IMG/VR virus record: IMGVR_UViG_3300025120_009927
Span: 1 to 23,659 of that record
Length of the DNA: 23,659 nt
Strand: one strand, 5' to 3'
Origin: a virus
Part shown: positions 1-7,138 of the stretch, one piece after another
Layout of the letters: each line of letters opens with the position of its first letter
How positions within the stretch are numbered: the first letter of the stretch is position 1
Made by a program: the position numbers and the translations under genes
Notes under the pieces: generated by a model
The model's database searches: none
The model's input: only the letters and a program-made list of their open reading frames with translations
What the model was told of the DNA's origin: nothing

Positions 1-560
1 ATAAAGCTGCTAAAACAGCAGTATCAGGAGCCTTTACTGCAACTAGTGCATCAATTGCATCAGATATTGCAGGTATAAGCACTACATTTACTGTAGCAGG
101 TACAACAGGTACACCTGACGATATTGATTCTGGAGATACACTATCAATACTGGGTACAGCAAATGAAATTGAAACAGCTGTTACAGCCAATACGATTACA
201 GTTGGTTTACCAGACAATGTAACGATTGGAGGGAAGTTAACAGTAACAGGTGACTTAACGGTAACAGGTAATACAATTGAACAACAAGTTACCAACTTGA
301 ATGTAGAAGATCAATTTATACTTCTTAACTCAGGTAGTGCAGCAGCAGATGCCGGGTTCGTAGTTAATGGTCAAGGAGCAGCAATTGGATGGGATGAATC
401 AGAAAATAGATTTGCTTTAGACTTTGCAGGAGCTACTTGGAACCAAACAGCAATCGGATCAGATGCCTTCATTGCAGCAGTTGTAACATCAGAAGATGCT
501 AACTACGCTAAAGTAGGTAACATTAGATTAGATAACGAAGATATCTACATATATTCATAA
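1..560 (+). CDS. Tail fibre-like structural protein, 5' truncated
   Basis: An open frame runs in from the left edge (first full codon at base 3) to the TAA at 558-560, so only the C-terminal ~185 residues are present. The sequence is low in complexity and rich in Ala, Thr, Ser and Gly. It contains the beta-repeat motif KLTVTGDLTVTGNTIEQQ, then a VEDQFILLNSGS stretch and an Ala/Gly-rich segment ending in IRLDNEDIYIYS. The same domain, a LTV-x-G strand followed by a DKNI/DQFI-type strand, recurs in the S74 fibre gene at 3419, so the two are probably related fibre or fibre-associated proteins. An ATG at 297 lies inside this frame and is not a real start. The start codon and N-terminal attachment domain lie outside the window. 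The fibre class is inferred from composition, repeats and neighbours. Confidence 0.8.
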   Translation, partial: KAAKTAVSGAFTATSASIASDIAGISTTFTVAGTTGTPDDIDSGDTLSILGTANEIETAVTANTITVGLPDNVTIGGKLTVTGDLTVTGNTIEQQVTNLNVEDQFILLNSGSAAADAGFVVNGQGAAIGWDESENRFALDFAGATWNQTAIGSDAFIAAVVTSEDANYAKVGNIRLDNEDIYIYS

Positions 561-564
561 TTAA

Positions 565-771
565 ATGTTTAAAAGGTTATTAATGGCAATAAAAGGTAAA
601 AGAAACATAGGAAGAGGAGAAACTACTAAATCAACCTCCTCTTCTATATTCTTAAAATCAGAAGCACTCTTTATCGGGCAAAAACTTCAACAAGCTAATT
701 TCAAAGGAGAAGAGTTTGAAACTTATCAACAGATAATGTTTAAGTTAAAAAGTATTGTAGATAAGGGATAA
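565..771 (+). CDS. Small basic hypothetical phage protein
   Basis: A 68-residue ORF begins 4 bases after the stop of the preceding fibre gene. An internal ATG at 583 has AAAAGG (571-576) six bases upstream and would give a 62-residue protein starting MAIKGKRN, so either start is possible. The N-terminus is Lys/Arg-rich (KGKRNIGRG) and is followed by a Thr/Ser-rich linker. The C-terminal half looks helical and amphipathic (FIGQKLQQANFKGEEFETYQ). It has no signal peptide, membrane segment or cysteines. I do not recognise a family. Its position just before an intergenic promoter-like motif suggests it closes the upstream transcription unit. Confidence 0.6.
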   Translation: MFKRLLMAIKGKRNIGRGETTKSTSSSIFLKSEALFIGQKLQQANFKGEEFETYQQIMFKLKSIVDKG

Positions 772-776
772 GTCCT

Positions 777-791
777 TATATTTATATTAAA
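777..791 (+). promoter_or_regulatory. TATTTATA promoter-like motif upstream of fibre gene 856
   Basis: TATTTATA occupies 779-786 within TTATATTTATATTAA, in the 84-base gap after the small gene and 69 bases before the ATG at 856. The same octamer recurs in the gaps before the S74 fibre, sheath, tube and hub genes. It is the reverse complement of the T4 late promoter core. A role as a late promoter is inference. Confidence 0.45.
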
Positions 792-846
792 GCTAATTAT
801 CGGCCTTGAAAGAGGGAGTGGGCTCATTGAGTAACCAACCGTAAAT

Positions 847-851
847 AGGAG
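847..851 (+). promoter_or_regulatory. Shine-Dalgarno site AGGAG for gene 856
   Basis: AGGAG lies four bases before the ATG at 856. It is one of the few clear purine-rich ribosome binding sites in the window and supports that start. Most other starts here are SD-less or coupled to the upstream stop. Confidence 0.6.
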
Positions 852-855
852 TAAC

Positions 856-2043
856 ATGCCAAATTGGAAAAAAGTAATTGTTAGTGGATCAGCCGCTAAT
901 CTATCAAATCTAGTAGTAAGCCAATCTATAACTGCATCTGCATTTAGTGGAGATGGTTCAGCCTTGACAGGTATTAATGCTTCCATAGTTAGCTCTTCAA
1001 CAGTAGCCGATACATTTACTTCTGCAACTACACATTCAGTATCACATACATTAGGTACAAAAGACTTAATAGTCAATGTATACGATAATAGTGACGATGT
1101 ATTTGTACCAGCTAGAATAAATACTCCAGACACTTCAACAGTAGTACTATACATGGACCCAGCAACTACTGGTAGAGTAGTTATAGGTAAATCTGGACAT
1201 ATAGTATCAGGATCAACTTCTTTTTCTAGTATTACAGGATTACCTTCATTAATAAGTGGTTCAGCTCAATTAGCAGCTAATATATCTGGTTCTATAACAG
1301 CAATCAGCTCTTCAGTCTCTAATAGGATATCACTATTAAATGTAAGTGCTTCAGCGATAAATGGGATAACATCAACTGCTGTAGTACCACCAGCATCTGT
1401 AACAGGATCAATCGATTTTGATCCAATAGCTACCACTAATGACACTGCTGCAGGAACAGTTCGTCTAACCGGTTTCGGGACTAATGGTGAATATGGATAT
1501 CTTGCTACCTTTTTATCTTCCAGCGGTGTAGCAGCTGGCACTGATATTTTTATTGCTGGTACAGGAAATAGTGGTGGAGTAGGAACATTTCGTTTCCATT
1601 CTATAGTATTTGGAAGTAACCTCAATAGAATTGATTTTGATGCATACCGTAATGATGGACAACCTACTACTACTGGTGATGTCTTTGCTTCAAATGCTAA
1701 TAATGCAATTCTGGCTACTGCTGCATTTCAAAATGAAGTTACTGCTAATTCATCACAATCTGTACACTACAATAGTTCAGTTGTTCCCGCAACACTAACA
1801 CTTGGTAGTAACACGACTGTTTCTGGATCCTTAACTGTAGGAACTACAAATATAACTGCAGCTAATATATCAGGATCATTTAATTCGGTTAGTTCTAGTA
1901 TAGCTACTGAGTTAAATAATGCTACCGGATCAGTATCATTAAATACAAGAGATAGTTCAACATTTGCATTTTGGCAAGGTTCTCAAGCACAGTATGATGC
2001 ATTAGGATCGTATGATAGTAACGTTATATACTTTACTACATAA
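856..2043 (+). CDS. Phage tail fibre protein
   Basis: This 395-residue protein begins MPNWKKVIVSGSAANLSNL, an N-terminal pattern I associate with fibre proteins of T4-like marine phages. The body is rich in Ser, Thr and Ala, with repeated SGS/GSAQL and ITA-type beta segments (SGDGSALTG near residues 31-39) as in trimeric beta-fibrous fibres. The C-terminus (about residues 372-395, FWQGSQAQYDAL then SNVIYF) matches a short module often found in phage fibres and fibre-tip connectors. An SD site precedes it. Its stop overlaps the ATG of the next gene as TAATG, so the glycine-rich adhesin is translationally coupled. The likely location is the tail-fibre shaft, with the downstream product as a tip or adhesin. 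Which fibre it belongs to cannot be told. Confidence 0.82.
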   Translation: MPNWKKVIVSGSAANLSNLVVSQSITASAFSGDGSALTGINASIVSSSTVADTFTSATTHSVSHTLGTKDLIVNVYDNSDDVFVPARINTPDTSTVVLYMDPATTGRVVIGKSGHIVSGSTSFSSITGLPSLISGSAQLAANISGSITAISSSVSNRISLLNVSASAINGITSTAVVPPASVTGSIDFDPIATTNDTAAGTVRLTGFGTNGEYGYLATFLSSSGVAAGTDIFIAGTGNSGGVGTFRFHSIVFGSNLNRIDFDAYRNDGQPTTTGDVFASNANNAILATAAFQNEVTANSSQSVHYNSSVVPATLTLGSNTTVSGSLTVGTTNITAANISGSFNSVSSSIATELNNATGSVSLNTRDSSTFAFWQGSQAQYDALGSYDSNVIYFTT

Positions 2044-2993
2044 TGGCTATCTATATTGGCAATACTGCAATTTCTAAAGTATTCAAAGGAAGTACTGATA
2101 TATCAAAAGTACTAAAAGGTGCAACTACCATATACGAATCATCATACAATGTTGATATTGATTACCTATCAATAGCAGGAGGAGGAGCCGGAGGAGGTGG
2201 TGGACGATATTGGAACGGTGGTGGAGGTGGAGGAGCCGGAGGAATGCTCACCTCAACTTTTAGTTCAGTAGCATCTAGTACTGTTATTACTTGTACCGTA
2301 GGAGGTGGAGGTAGTGGACAACAAACAGGTGGTAATAGTGGAACTAACTCATCAATATCAGCAACAGGAATATCAACAGTTACATGTACCGGTGGCGGTG
2401 GCGGCGGAGCAGAAGCAGGCGGTCAAGTAGCTAAAAGCGGTGGATCAGGTGGTGGTGATTGTTGGAATACTGCAGATGTAAGTAACGGACTTAGACTAGG
2501 AGGATCAGGAACATCAGGTCAAGGTAATGACGGTGGTAGTGTATATACTAGTTTCTCTACTGTTGGTGGAGCTGGAGGTGGTGGTAAAGGATCAGCTGGA
2601 GAAGATTTACCTTCTGGTGATTATAGAGGAACTAATGGAGGTTCTGGAGGAGCATCCTCAATAACAGGAACAAGTGTTACTTACGCTGGTGGCGGTGGAG
2701 GAGGAACCTATGCAGGTAACTCTGGTAATGCCGGATCTGGTGGAACAGGTGGTGGAGGTAACGGAAGTCCTAATGGAGCTGGAGGATCAGGAACAACTAA
2801 CTTAGGAGCAGGTGGAGGTGGCTCAGGTCATTTATCAAGTGCTCAAAACGGAGGATCAGGAGGATCAGGAGTCATAATTCTAAAAGTACCTACAGCTAAT
2901 TACTCTGGTACATCAACAGGTTCACCAACAGTAACAACATCAGGAGCAAACACTATAATTAAATTTACAGGAACAGGAACTTATACAGTATAA
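2043..2993 (+). CDS. Glycine-rich tail fibre adhesin (receptor-binding tip)
   Basis: This 316-residue protein has a short N-terminal region with two near-repeats, ISKVFKGSTD and ISKVLKGATT (residues 10-29). A hydrophobic strand follows, then ~230 residues of glycine-rich sequence with runs such as GGGGGG. The C-terminus has the usual GVIILKVP then FTGTGTYTV ending of phage glycine-rich domain proteins. T-even gp38-type adhesins use parallel polyglycine helices to display receptor-binding loops, and this composition fits that architecture. It has three cysteines: C84 and C115 in similar TCT settings just before Gly runs, and C140. It sits directly behind a fibre gene with a 1-base overlap. Host receptor binding is inferred from the family. 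Along with the fibres it is a plausible substrate for the modification enzymes downstream, but nothing in the sequence proves that. Confidence 0.82.
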   Translation: MAIYIGNTAISKVFKGSTDISKVLKGATTIYESSYNVDIDYLSIAGGGAGGGGGRYWNGGGGGGAGGMLTSTFSSVASSTVITCTVGGGGSGQQTGGNSGTNSSISATGISTVTCTGGGGGGAEAGGQVAKSGGSGGGDCWNTADVSNGLRLGGSGTSGQGNDGGSVYTSFSTVGGAGGGGKGSAGEDLPSGDYRGTNGGSGGASSITGTSVTYAGGGGGGTYAGNSGNAGSGGTGGGGNGSPNGAGGSGTTNLGAGGGGSGHLSSAQNGGSGGSGVIILKVPTANYSGTSTGSPTVTTSGANTIIKFTGTGTYTV

Positions 2994-2994
2994 T

Positions 2995-3363
2995 ATGGCT
3001 CACTTTGCACAACTTAGCGGAAGTATAGTACAACAAGTCATAGTTGTAGATAATAATGTAATAACTAGTGGTTCTCAAGAAGTAGAACAATTAGGGATAG
3101 ATTTTTGTAAAAGCATATTTGGTTTAGATACCGAATGGAAACAAACATCATATAATAATGAATTCAGAGGCAGCTTTGCTGGTACAGGATTTACATATAA
3201 TTCTACATTGAATGCATTTATATCTCCTAAACCTTATACTAGTTGGATCCTAAATACAGGTAGTTACCAATGGGATCCACCAACTCCTATACCTGAACAA
3301 ATAAACGATGAAAGGTACTACTGGAACGAAGACGAACAAAATTGGGTTTCAGGGAGTATTTAA
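2995..3363 (+). CDS. Conserved T4-like phage tail-associated protein, MAHFAQL family
   Basis: This 122-residue protein starts MAHFAQLSGSIVQQVIVVDN. I recognise this family from T4-like cyanophages and other marine myoviruses, where it occurs singly or repeatedly near tail-fibre genes and is usually left as hypothetical. Typical landmarks are FCKSIFGLDTEWKQTSYN (residues ~37-54), an FRGSFAGTGFTYN segment, and FISPKPYTSWIL followed by a Trp-rich acidic end. It begins two bases after the adhesin stop codon, so it belongs to the same transcript. A role as a small structural or fibre-associated protein fits the context, but its biochemical function is not established. Confidence 0.75.
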   Translation: MAHFAQLSGSIVQQVIVVDNNVITSGSQEVEQLGIDFCKSIFGLDTEWKQTSYNNEFRGSFAGTGFTYNSTLNAFISPKPYTSWILNTGSYQWDPPTPIPEQINDERYYWNEDEQNWVSGSI

Positions 3364-3373
3364 CCTAATTAGA

Positions 3374-3387
3374 CGATATTTATAAAA
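3374..3387 (+). promoter_or_regulatory. GATATTTATA promoter-like motif upstream of S74 fibre gene
   Basis: CGATATTTATAAAA lies in the 55-base gap between genes, with the TATTTATA core at 3377-3384. It ends 34 bases before the ATG at 3419. The extended CGATATTTATAA form also occurs before the sheath gene, and AGATATTTATAA before the tube gene. Late-promoter function is inferred. Confidence 0.5.
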
Positions 3388-3418
3388 GACAGCAACAAAC
3401 GAACAAACTTTATAACTC

Positions 3419-4492
3419 ATGAAAATACAAAAGCCAGTAATATCCCAACCTACAATCACGGATGCAGGTTCACTTACAGGAGCTGGAGCTAACTTAACAG
3501 GGTCCTTTCAAGGTGCTATGGATGTAACATCATTTGATGGTACTGCATCAACTACCATTTCTGGATCTTTAGGAGCGAATGCTACATTAATTAGATCACT
3601 AACTGCAACAGGAGTTTCAGGGTCATTGGGTGCTAACGGAACTTTAATTAGGTCCTTAACAGCAGCAACAATTTCTGGTTCTAACAATGCAACCAGTGCA
3701 TCAGTTTCTACTAGACAAACAACAGCAGAAGCATTTAAAACTTCTTTTGATGCTGCAGTAGGTCTTGATTCAGACGATGTAACCATATTAGGGAATCTTA
3801 CAGTACAAGGCACACAGACATCATTAGATACAGCTACATTAAACGTAGCAGATAAAAACATTACAGTAGCATCTGGATCAGCAGATTCAGCAGCAGCAGA
3901 CGGAGCTGGTTTAACAGTTGGCGGAGCAGGAGCTACATTTACTTACACTCATTCAGGTACTCAGTGGAATATGAATAAAGCTCTTGATATGGGAGCTAAC
4001 ACAATTACTACTACTGGAGCAATAGCAGGAGCTACATTAAACACCGGACAAGGTGCTAATGAGTTGTATGCAATGAACCAAGATGTACAAACATCAGATG
4101 ATGTTGAATTTAACGACGTACAGATTGATAGTATTGGTATAGGTACAGCAGCATCTGGAACAACAGGTGAGATAAGAGCTACCGGTGATATAACAGCATT
4201 CTATTCTTCTGATGAAAGACTTAAGGAGAACTTTGTTATACTAGATGGAGCTTTAGGCAAAGTCAATCAATTAAACGGATATGAGTTTGATTGGAAAGAC
4301 GGTATCGAAGACATAGTAAGTAAAAAAGGACATGACATCGGGGTTAAAGCACAAGAAGTACAAGCTGCTTATCCAGAATTGGTTCATGAAAGAGACAATG
4401 GGTATTTAGCAGTAGATTACGTTAAACTAACCGCAGTATTAATTCAAGCTGTCAAAGAATTATCTGCAAAAGTAGATGATTTAAGTAAATAG
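3419..4492 (+). CDS. Tail fibre with C-terminal S74 intramolecular chaperone
   Basis: This 357-residue fibre protein ends in an intramolecular chaperone auto-processing domain (Peptidase_S74, residues ~263-357). Its hallmark is SSDERLKENF, followed by LNGYEFDWKD, a DIGVKAQEVQ segment and a C-terminal helix. In this family a Ser-Lys dyad five residues apart (here S264 and K269) releases the chaperone after the trimeric fibre folds, so the mature fibre would be about residues 1-263. The N-terminal part has a tandem 19-residue repeat (residues 48-85) and Ala/Gly-rich beta repeats. It shares the LTVQGT then DKNITVASGS module with the truncated gene at the left edge. No SD is visible; a TATTTATA motif lies 34 bases upstream. 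Confidence 0.88.
   Translation: MKIQKPVISQPTITDAGSLTGAGANLTGSFQGAMDVTSFDGTASTTISGSLGANATLIRSLTATGVSGSLGANGTLIRSLTAATISGSNNATSASVSTRQTTAEAFKTSFDAAVGLDSDDVTILGNLTVQGTQTSLDTATLNVADKNITVASGSADSAAADGAGLTVGGAGATFTYTHSGTQWNMNKALDMGANTITTTGAIAGATLNTGQGANELYAMNQDVQTSDDVEFNDVQIDSIGIGTAASGTTGEIRATGDITAFYSSDERLKENFVILDGALGKVNQLNGYEFDWKDGIEDIVSKKGHDIGVKAQEVQAAYPELVHERDNGYLAVDYVKLTAVLIQAVKELSAKVDDLSK
3560..3673 (+). repeat. Tandem 57-bp repeat in fibre gene
   Basis: Two adjacent in-frame 57-base units encode SGSLGANATLIRSLTATGV and SGSLGANGTLIRSLTAATI. The DNA copies have diverged mainly at third positions, so the duplication is old or maintained at the protein level. It probably extends a beta-repeat of the fibre shaft. 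Confidence 0.8.
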
Positions 4493-4507
4493 TTCTTATA
4501 TTAAAGA

Positions 4508-5059
4508 ATGGGTTTAAAGTTACATGTTGATTTGGAAACGAATCGAGGTCCAACTAAAGAGTTGTATGTTAGAATAGATAGTTGGAAAGTTAATATGACG
4601 ATTAATGAGATTAAGTTCACAACGACGTCATGGATAGATAAGAGTTACGGAGATAGGTTCCTACGTAGATACTATACTGATAATTTAAAACCAGCAATAG
4701 GATTAGTAGGAGGTAAGGTTATTTATTACGATACTTCTTCTTCAGATGGAGAGGAATTAGTGATAGATAATTTATACATTGCTCCTATGGTAGTAGAAGA
4801 AGATATTACAGAAGATATTTTCGAAGAGAAAATCGTAACTAAAGAAGTTCCATATGTGAGCTTTGATGAAAACGGAGATGAAGTTACTCTTTATAGAACA
4901 GTTAATGTACCTGAAAAAGTTAAGGTAGGTACAAAAACAGAGATACAAAAGGTTGTTGATTATACCATAGTTGATAGACTAAGGGAGTTTTCATACGATT
5001 ACTTAGCAGAAGAACTTGCAAAAGTTTTTCCTAAAGATAAAATAGAAAAAATATATTAA
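4508..5059 (+). CDS. Hypothetical phage structural protein
   Basis: This 183-residue protein has no confidently recognised domain. The N-terminal half (GLKLHVDLETN, then GPTKELYVRIDSWKVN) looks beta-rich, with the tone of baseplate or fibre-connector proteins that start MGL and refer to paired strands. The middle is strongly acidic (residues ~97-110). The C-terminus is helical and charged (REFSYDYLAEELAKVFPKD). It has no cysteines, signal peptide or membrane segment. It starts 15 bases after the S74 fibre stop, in a TTATATTAAAGA leader resembling part of the promoter-like element at 777. A structural or fibre-accessory role is inferred from position only. Confidence 0.7.
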   Translation: MGLKLHVDLETNRGPTKELYVRIDSWKVNMTINEIKFTTTSWIDKSYGDRFLRRYYTDNLKPAIGLVGGKVIYYDTSSSDGEELVIDNLYIAPMVVEEDITEDIFEEKIVTKEVPYVSFDENGDEVTLYRTVNVPEKVKVGTKTEIQKVVDYTIVDRLREFSYDYLAEELAKVFPKDKIEKIY

Positions 5060-5060
5060 G

Positions 5061-5504
5061 ATGGCAGTACATACTTACGGAACAACAAATTTAAGTTTTA
5101 GTTCATTTGATACATGGTCAAACAGTGTATCTAGTGATTCTAATGTTACTATGAATAATGCATTAGGAGATGCTGTACCTTCGAATAGTAACCCGACAGC
5201 AGCTAGTGAAATATACAATAATAATTGGTTCTACGGAACCTTACAAGTATCATCAGGTGGATTTGTAGATATAAGTGCCACAGGATATTCAGTTGCAGAT
5301 AGTACAGGCGAATCACTTAAGAATGTAAACCTAGATGAAAGTAACCTAACACTTACTGCAGATGAAACTGCTGCATATCCTAGAACATTTGTTAGATGGA
5401 GAAGAGATAGTTCAAGTGGAGGTGAAATTAGCACTAACAGTACACTAACTATTTCATCAGGTACAGAAACATCTACTACAGTATTTTACGCAGAGTTTAC
5501 TTAA
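5061..5504 (+). CDS. Hypothetical Ser/Thr-rich virion-type protein
   Basis: This 147-residue protein starts one base after the preceding stop, so it is in the same transcript. It is rich in Ser, Thr, Asn and aromatic residues, with predicted beta strands throughout (TYGTTNLSFSSFDTW at the start; TVFYAEFT at the end). A bacterial-type repeat feel near the C-terminus (FVRWRRDSSSGGEIST then TLTISSGTE) suggests an Ig-like or InlB-type beta fold, but this is not a firm assignment. It has no cysteines or catalytic motif. It is the last fibre-region gene before the modification cassette and is probably a small virion component. Confidence 0.68.
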   Translation: MAVHTYGTTNLSFSSFDTWSNSVSSDSNVTMNNALGDAVPSNSNPTAASEIYNNNWFYGTLQVSSGGFVDISATGYSVADSTGESLKNVNLDESNLTLTADETAAYPRTFVRWRRDSSSGGEISTNSTLTISSGTETSTTVFYAEFT

Positions 5505-5514
5505 GAGTTAATTA

Positions 5515-5529
5515 AAAAGGTTTTTTTTG
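5515..5529 (+). promoter_or_regulatory. AAAAGG ribosome binding site supporting TTG start at 5527
   Basis: AAAAGG (5515-5520) is separated by six T residues from TTG at 5527-5529. The downstream frame has no ATG until far into the protein (residue 97), so this TTG is the best initiation codon for the first cassette gene. The run of eight T at 5521-5528 reaches into the start codon. Confidence 0.5.
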
Positions 5530-6381
5530 AATACATATTGGGTTTATGAAAATATACAGGAACGGGTATCTTTCTATAACAAGTTAGATACTCTCTTATT
5601 GTTAACTTCCGTCTACTTATGGAAGAAACACCACCCTACTTTTAACACCATTCTTTCTATTGATAAATTAACTTATGAATACCTCCATAACATAAATGCA
5701 CTGTACCTTTGGGATTCTGTTGAAATATTACCAAAACACGATGCTATTAATAAAGGAGTATTCTGGGCATCAGCAAAGTTAGAAAAATTAAGATTTGTAA
5801 AAGGACCAGCTATTATGATGGACCATGATTTCTTAATTTATAAAAACATATCAAAATTTTTAAAAGATAAACCATTCTTTGCCCATGAAGAAAATGGAGA
5901 CCAGTATTACGATACCGCATGGAATCCATTTATACAACAAGTAAGTCATATTATTAACAGACCTAAACCTCATGCAGTTAATTGCTGCTTTGAATACTTT
6001 CCAGATAGTGAATTTACAAACCACTATGCAAAGACCAGTATAGAGTTAATGCAAAAGTTTACTGAATTGAAAGTACCTAACTCTAGATTTTTAGTCTTTT
6101 CAGAACAACTACTGTTAAAGCACATGTTAGATTATCATAATATACAATATGATACCTTACTTAATGAAAAATGGAATGCGAAAGGTAAATACTATGAGCA
6201 AAGCGATAAAGGTCATATGTCGTTTATTGAAAGCAATACTACCTATAGACATTATTGGATGGACAAACCCTTAATAAGAAATAACAAGGAAGGGTTTAAT
6301 CTTGAAGGAGAAATCACTATATTAAATAATATACTCAGACGTACTGAAGTAAATTTAGAATATATTAACAATGCTCTTTAA
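5527..6381 (+). CDS. Putative GT-A fold glycosyltransferase (DUF6734-like)
   Basis: This 284-residue protein starts at TTG with AAAAGG six bases upstream. The N-terminal half reads like a nucleotide-sugar binding GT-A domain. It has alternating helices and strands leading to AIMMDHDFLIYK (residues 95-106), where the Asp-x-Asp (D99, D101) sits at the end of a hydrophobic strand, as in metal-dependent GT-A transferases. FWASAKLEKL before it and the FFAHEE segment after it recall the DUF6734-type putative glycosyltransferases. No signal or membrane segment is seen, so it should be cytoplasmic. It opens the coupled cassette and its 3' end overlaps the methyltransferase gene by 11 bases. The glycosyltransferase call is by motif and context; sugar donor and acceptor are unknown. 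Confidence 0.62.
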   Translation: MNTYWVYENIQERVSFYNKLDTLLLLTSVYLWKKHHPTFNTILSIDKLTYEYLHNINALYLWDSVEILPKHDAINKGVFWASAKLEKLRFVKGPAIMMDHDFLIYKNISKFLKDKPFFAHEENGDQYYDTAWNPFIQQVSHIINRPKPHAVNCCFEYFPDSEFTNHYAKTSIELMQKFTELKVPNSRFLVFSEQLLLKHMLDYHNIQYDTLLNEKWNAKGKYYEQSDKGHMSFIESNTTYRHYWMDKPLIRNNKEGFNLEGEITILNNILRRTEVNLEYINNAL

Positions 6382-7138
6382 CTTAGAATACATAAAACAA
6401 CACCTCACCAACAATCAACGTAAAGTGGAGGACGAAATAGGTAAAGTACATACCTATTACGACCCTGTACCTTATCGATGGGCACATGGAGCAACTGAAT
6501 ATTCTTTAGGAGATGGACTTCTTATATACTCTGTTATACATTTTATGAGAGCTAAAGTATGTGTTTGTTTAGGGTCCGGAGGAGGATTTGTACCACGTAT
6601 TATGACTCAAGCTCGACAAGACCTGTATGATGCAGGTATATTTGAAGGGGATAATGGTATGAGCTGGGGGGATATAGGTACAACTTACGTAGTAGATGCA
6701 GCTAATGAAATAGGTGGAAAGGTAAATTGGTTAGGTAAAGATTCATTTTTTAGAGAGAAGTTTTGCCCTAGAATTATAAACGATACCACTAAGAATGCTT
6801 ATTATAACTTTTTTGTAAAAGAGGATATAAAGATAGACTATATACATATTGATGCTGGACATTCATACGAAGACGTAAAACAAGACTTTAATTTATATAG
6901 TAAGTTATTATCACCTAATGGAATTATATCACTTCATGATACAGATATTAACTTTTCTAAAAACTATATTATTACTAAAGATATAACTGATCAAAACGAC
7001 CATCATGAATTTGCTGAAGGACCTTCTAAGTTTATAGAAGAAATATCAGATGAGTGGCAACGTTTTGATTTCTTTAATGAAGGAATACTACCTTCCAAAC
7101 CAAGTTCAACAGGGTTAACACTAATAAAGCATGCCTAA
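6371..7138 (+). CDS. Class I SAM-dependent methyltransferase (Methyltransf_24-like)
   Basis: This 255-residue protein has a Rossmann-type methyltransferase pattern. Motif I is VCLGSGGGFVP (residues 65-75). The second strand is TYVVDA (105-110), whose Asp would contact the SAM ribose. IDYIHIDAGHSYEDVKQD (155-172) and GIISLHDT (184-191) are characteristic of the Methyltransf_24 family. Members commonly act in polysaccharide or secondary-metabolite pathways, often as O-methyltransferases on sugars. It overlaps the upstream glycosyltransferase gene by 11 bases and the downstream GT2-like gene by 8. The simplest reading is methylation of a sugar made or transferred by its neighbours. The acceptor is not knowable from sequence. 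Confidence 0.82.
   Translation: MLFNLEYIKQHLTNNQRKVEDEIGKVHTYYDPVPYRWAHGATEYSLGDGLLIYSVIHFMRAKVCVCLGSGGGFVPRIMTQARQDLYDAGIFEGDNGMSWGDIGTTYVVDAANEIGGKVNWLGKDSFFREKFCPRIINDTTKNAYYNFFVKEDIKIDYIHIDAGHSYEDVKQDFNLYSKLLSPNGIISLHDTDINFSKNYIITKDITDQNDHHEFAEGPSKFIEEISDEWQRFDFFNEGILPSKPSSTGLTLIKHA

Noticed and set aside
772-855. Possible structured RNA in the G-rich gap before gene 856
   Set aside because: I could not find a convincing stem; the gap is explained by the promoter-like motif and the Shine-Dalgarno site.
726-1625. Minus-strand open frames of 119 to 142 residues across the fibre gene
   Set aside because: They lie opposite a clear fibre gene, have low-complexity composition mirroring its Ser/Ala/Thr codons, and match no family. 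All recognisable genes are on the plus strand.
1610-1798. Plus-strand 62-codon frame inside the fibre gene
   Set aside because: It is out of frame within the well-supported fibre gene, with Met/Leu-rich composition and no start signal.
2160-2880. GGA/GGT-rich repeats as a microsatellite or CRISPR-like array
   Set aside because: They are codons of the glycine-rich adhesin, irregular in spacing and in frame throughout, with no repeat-spacer order.
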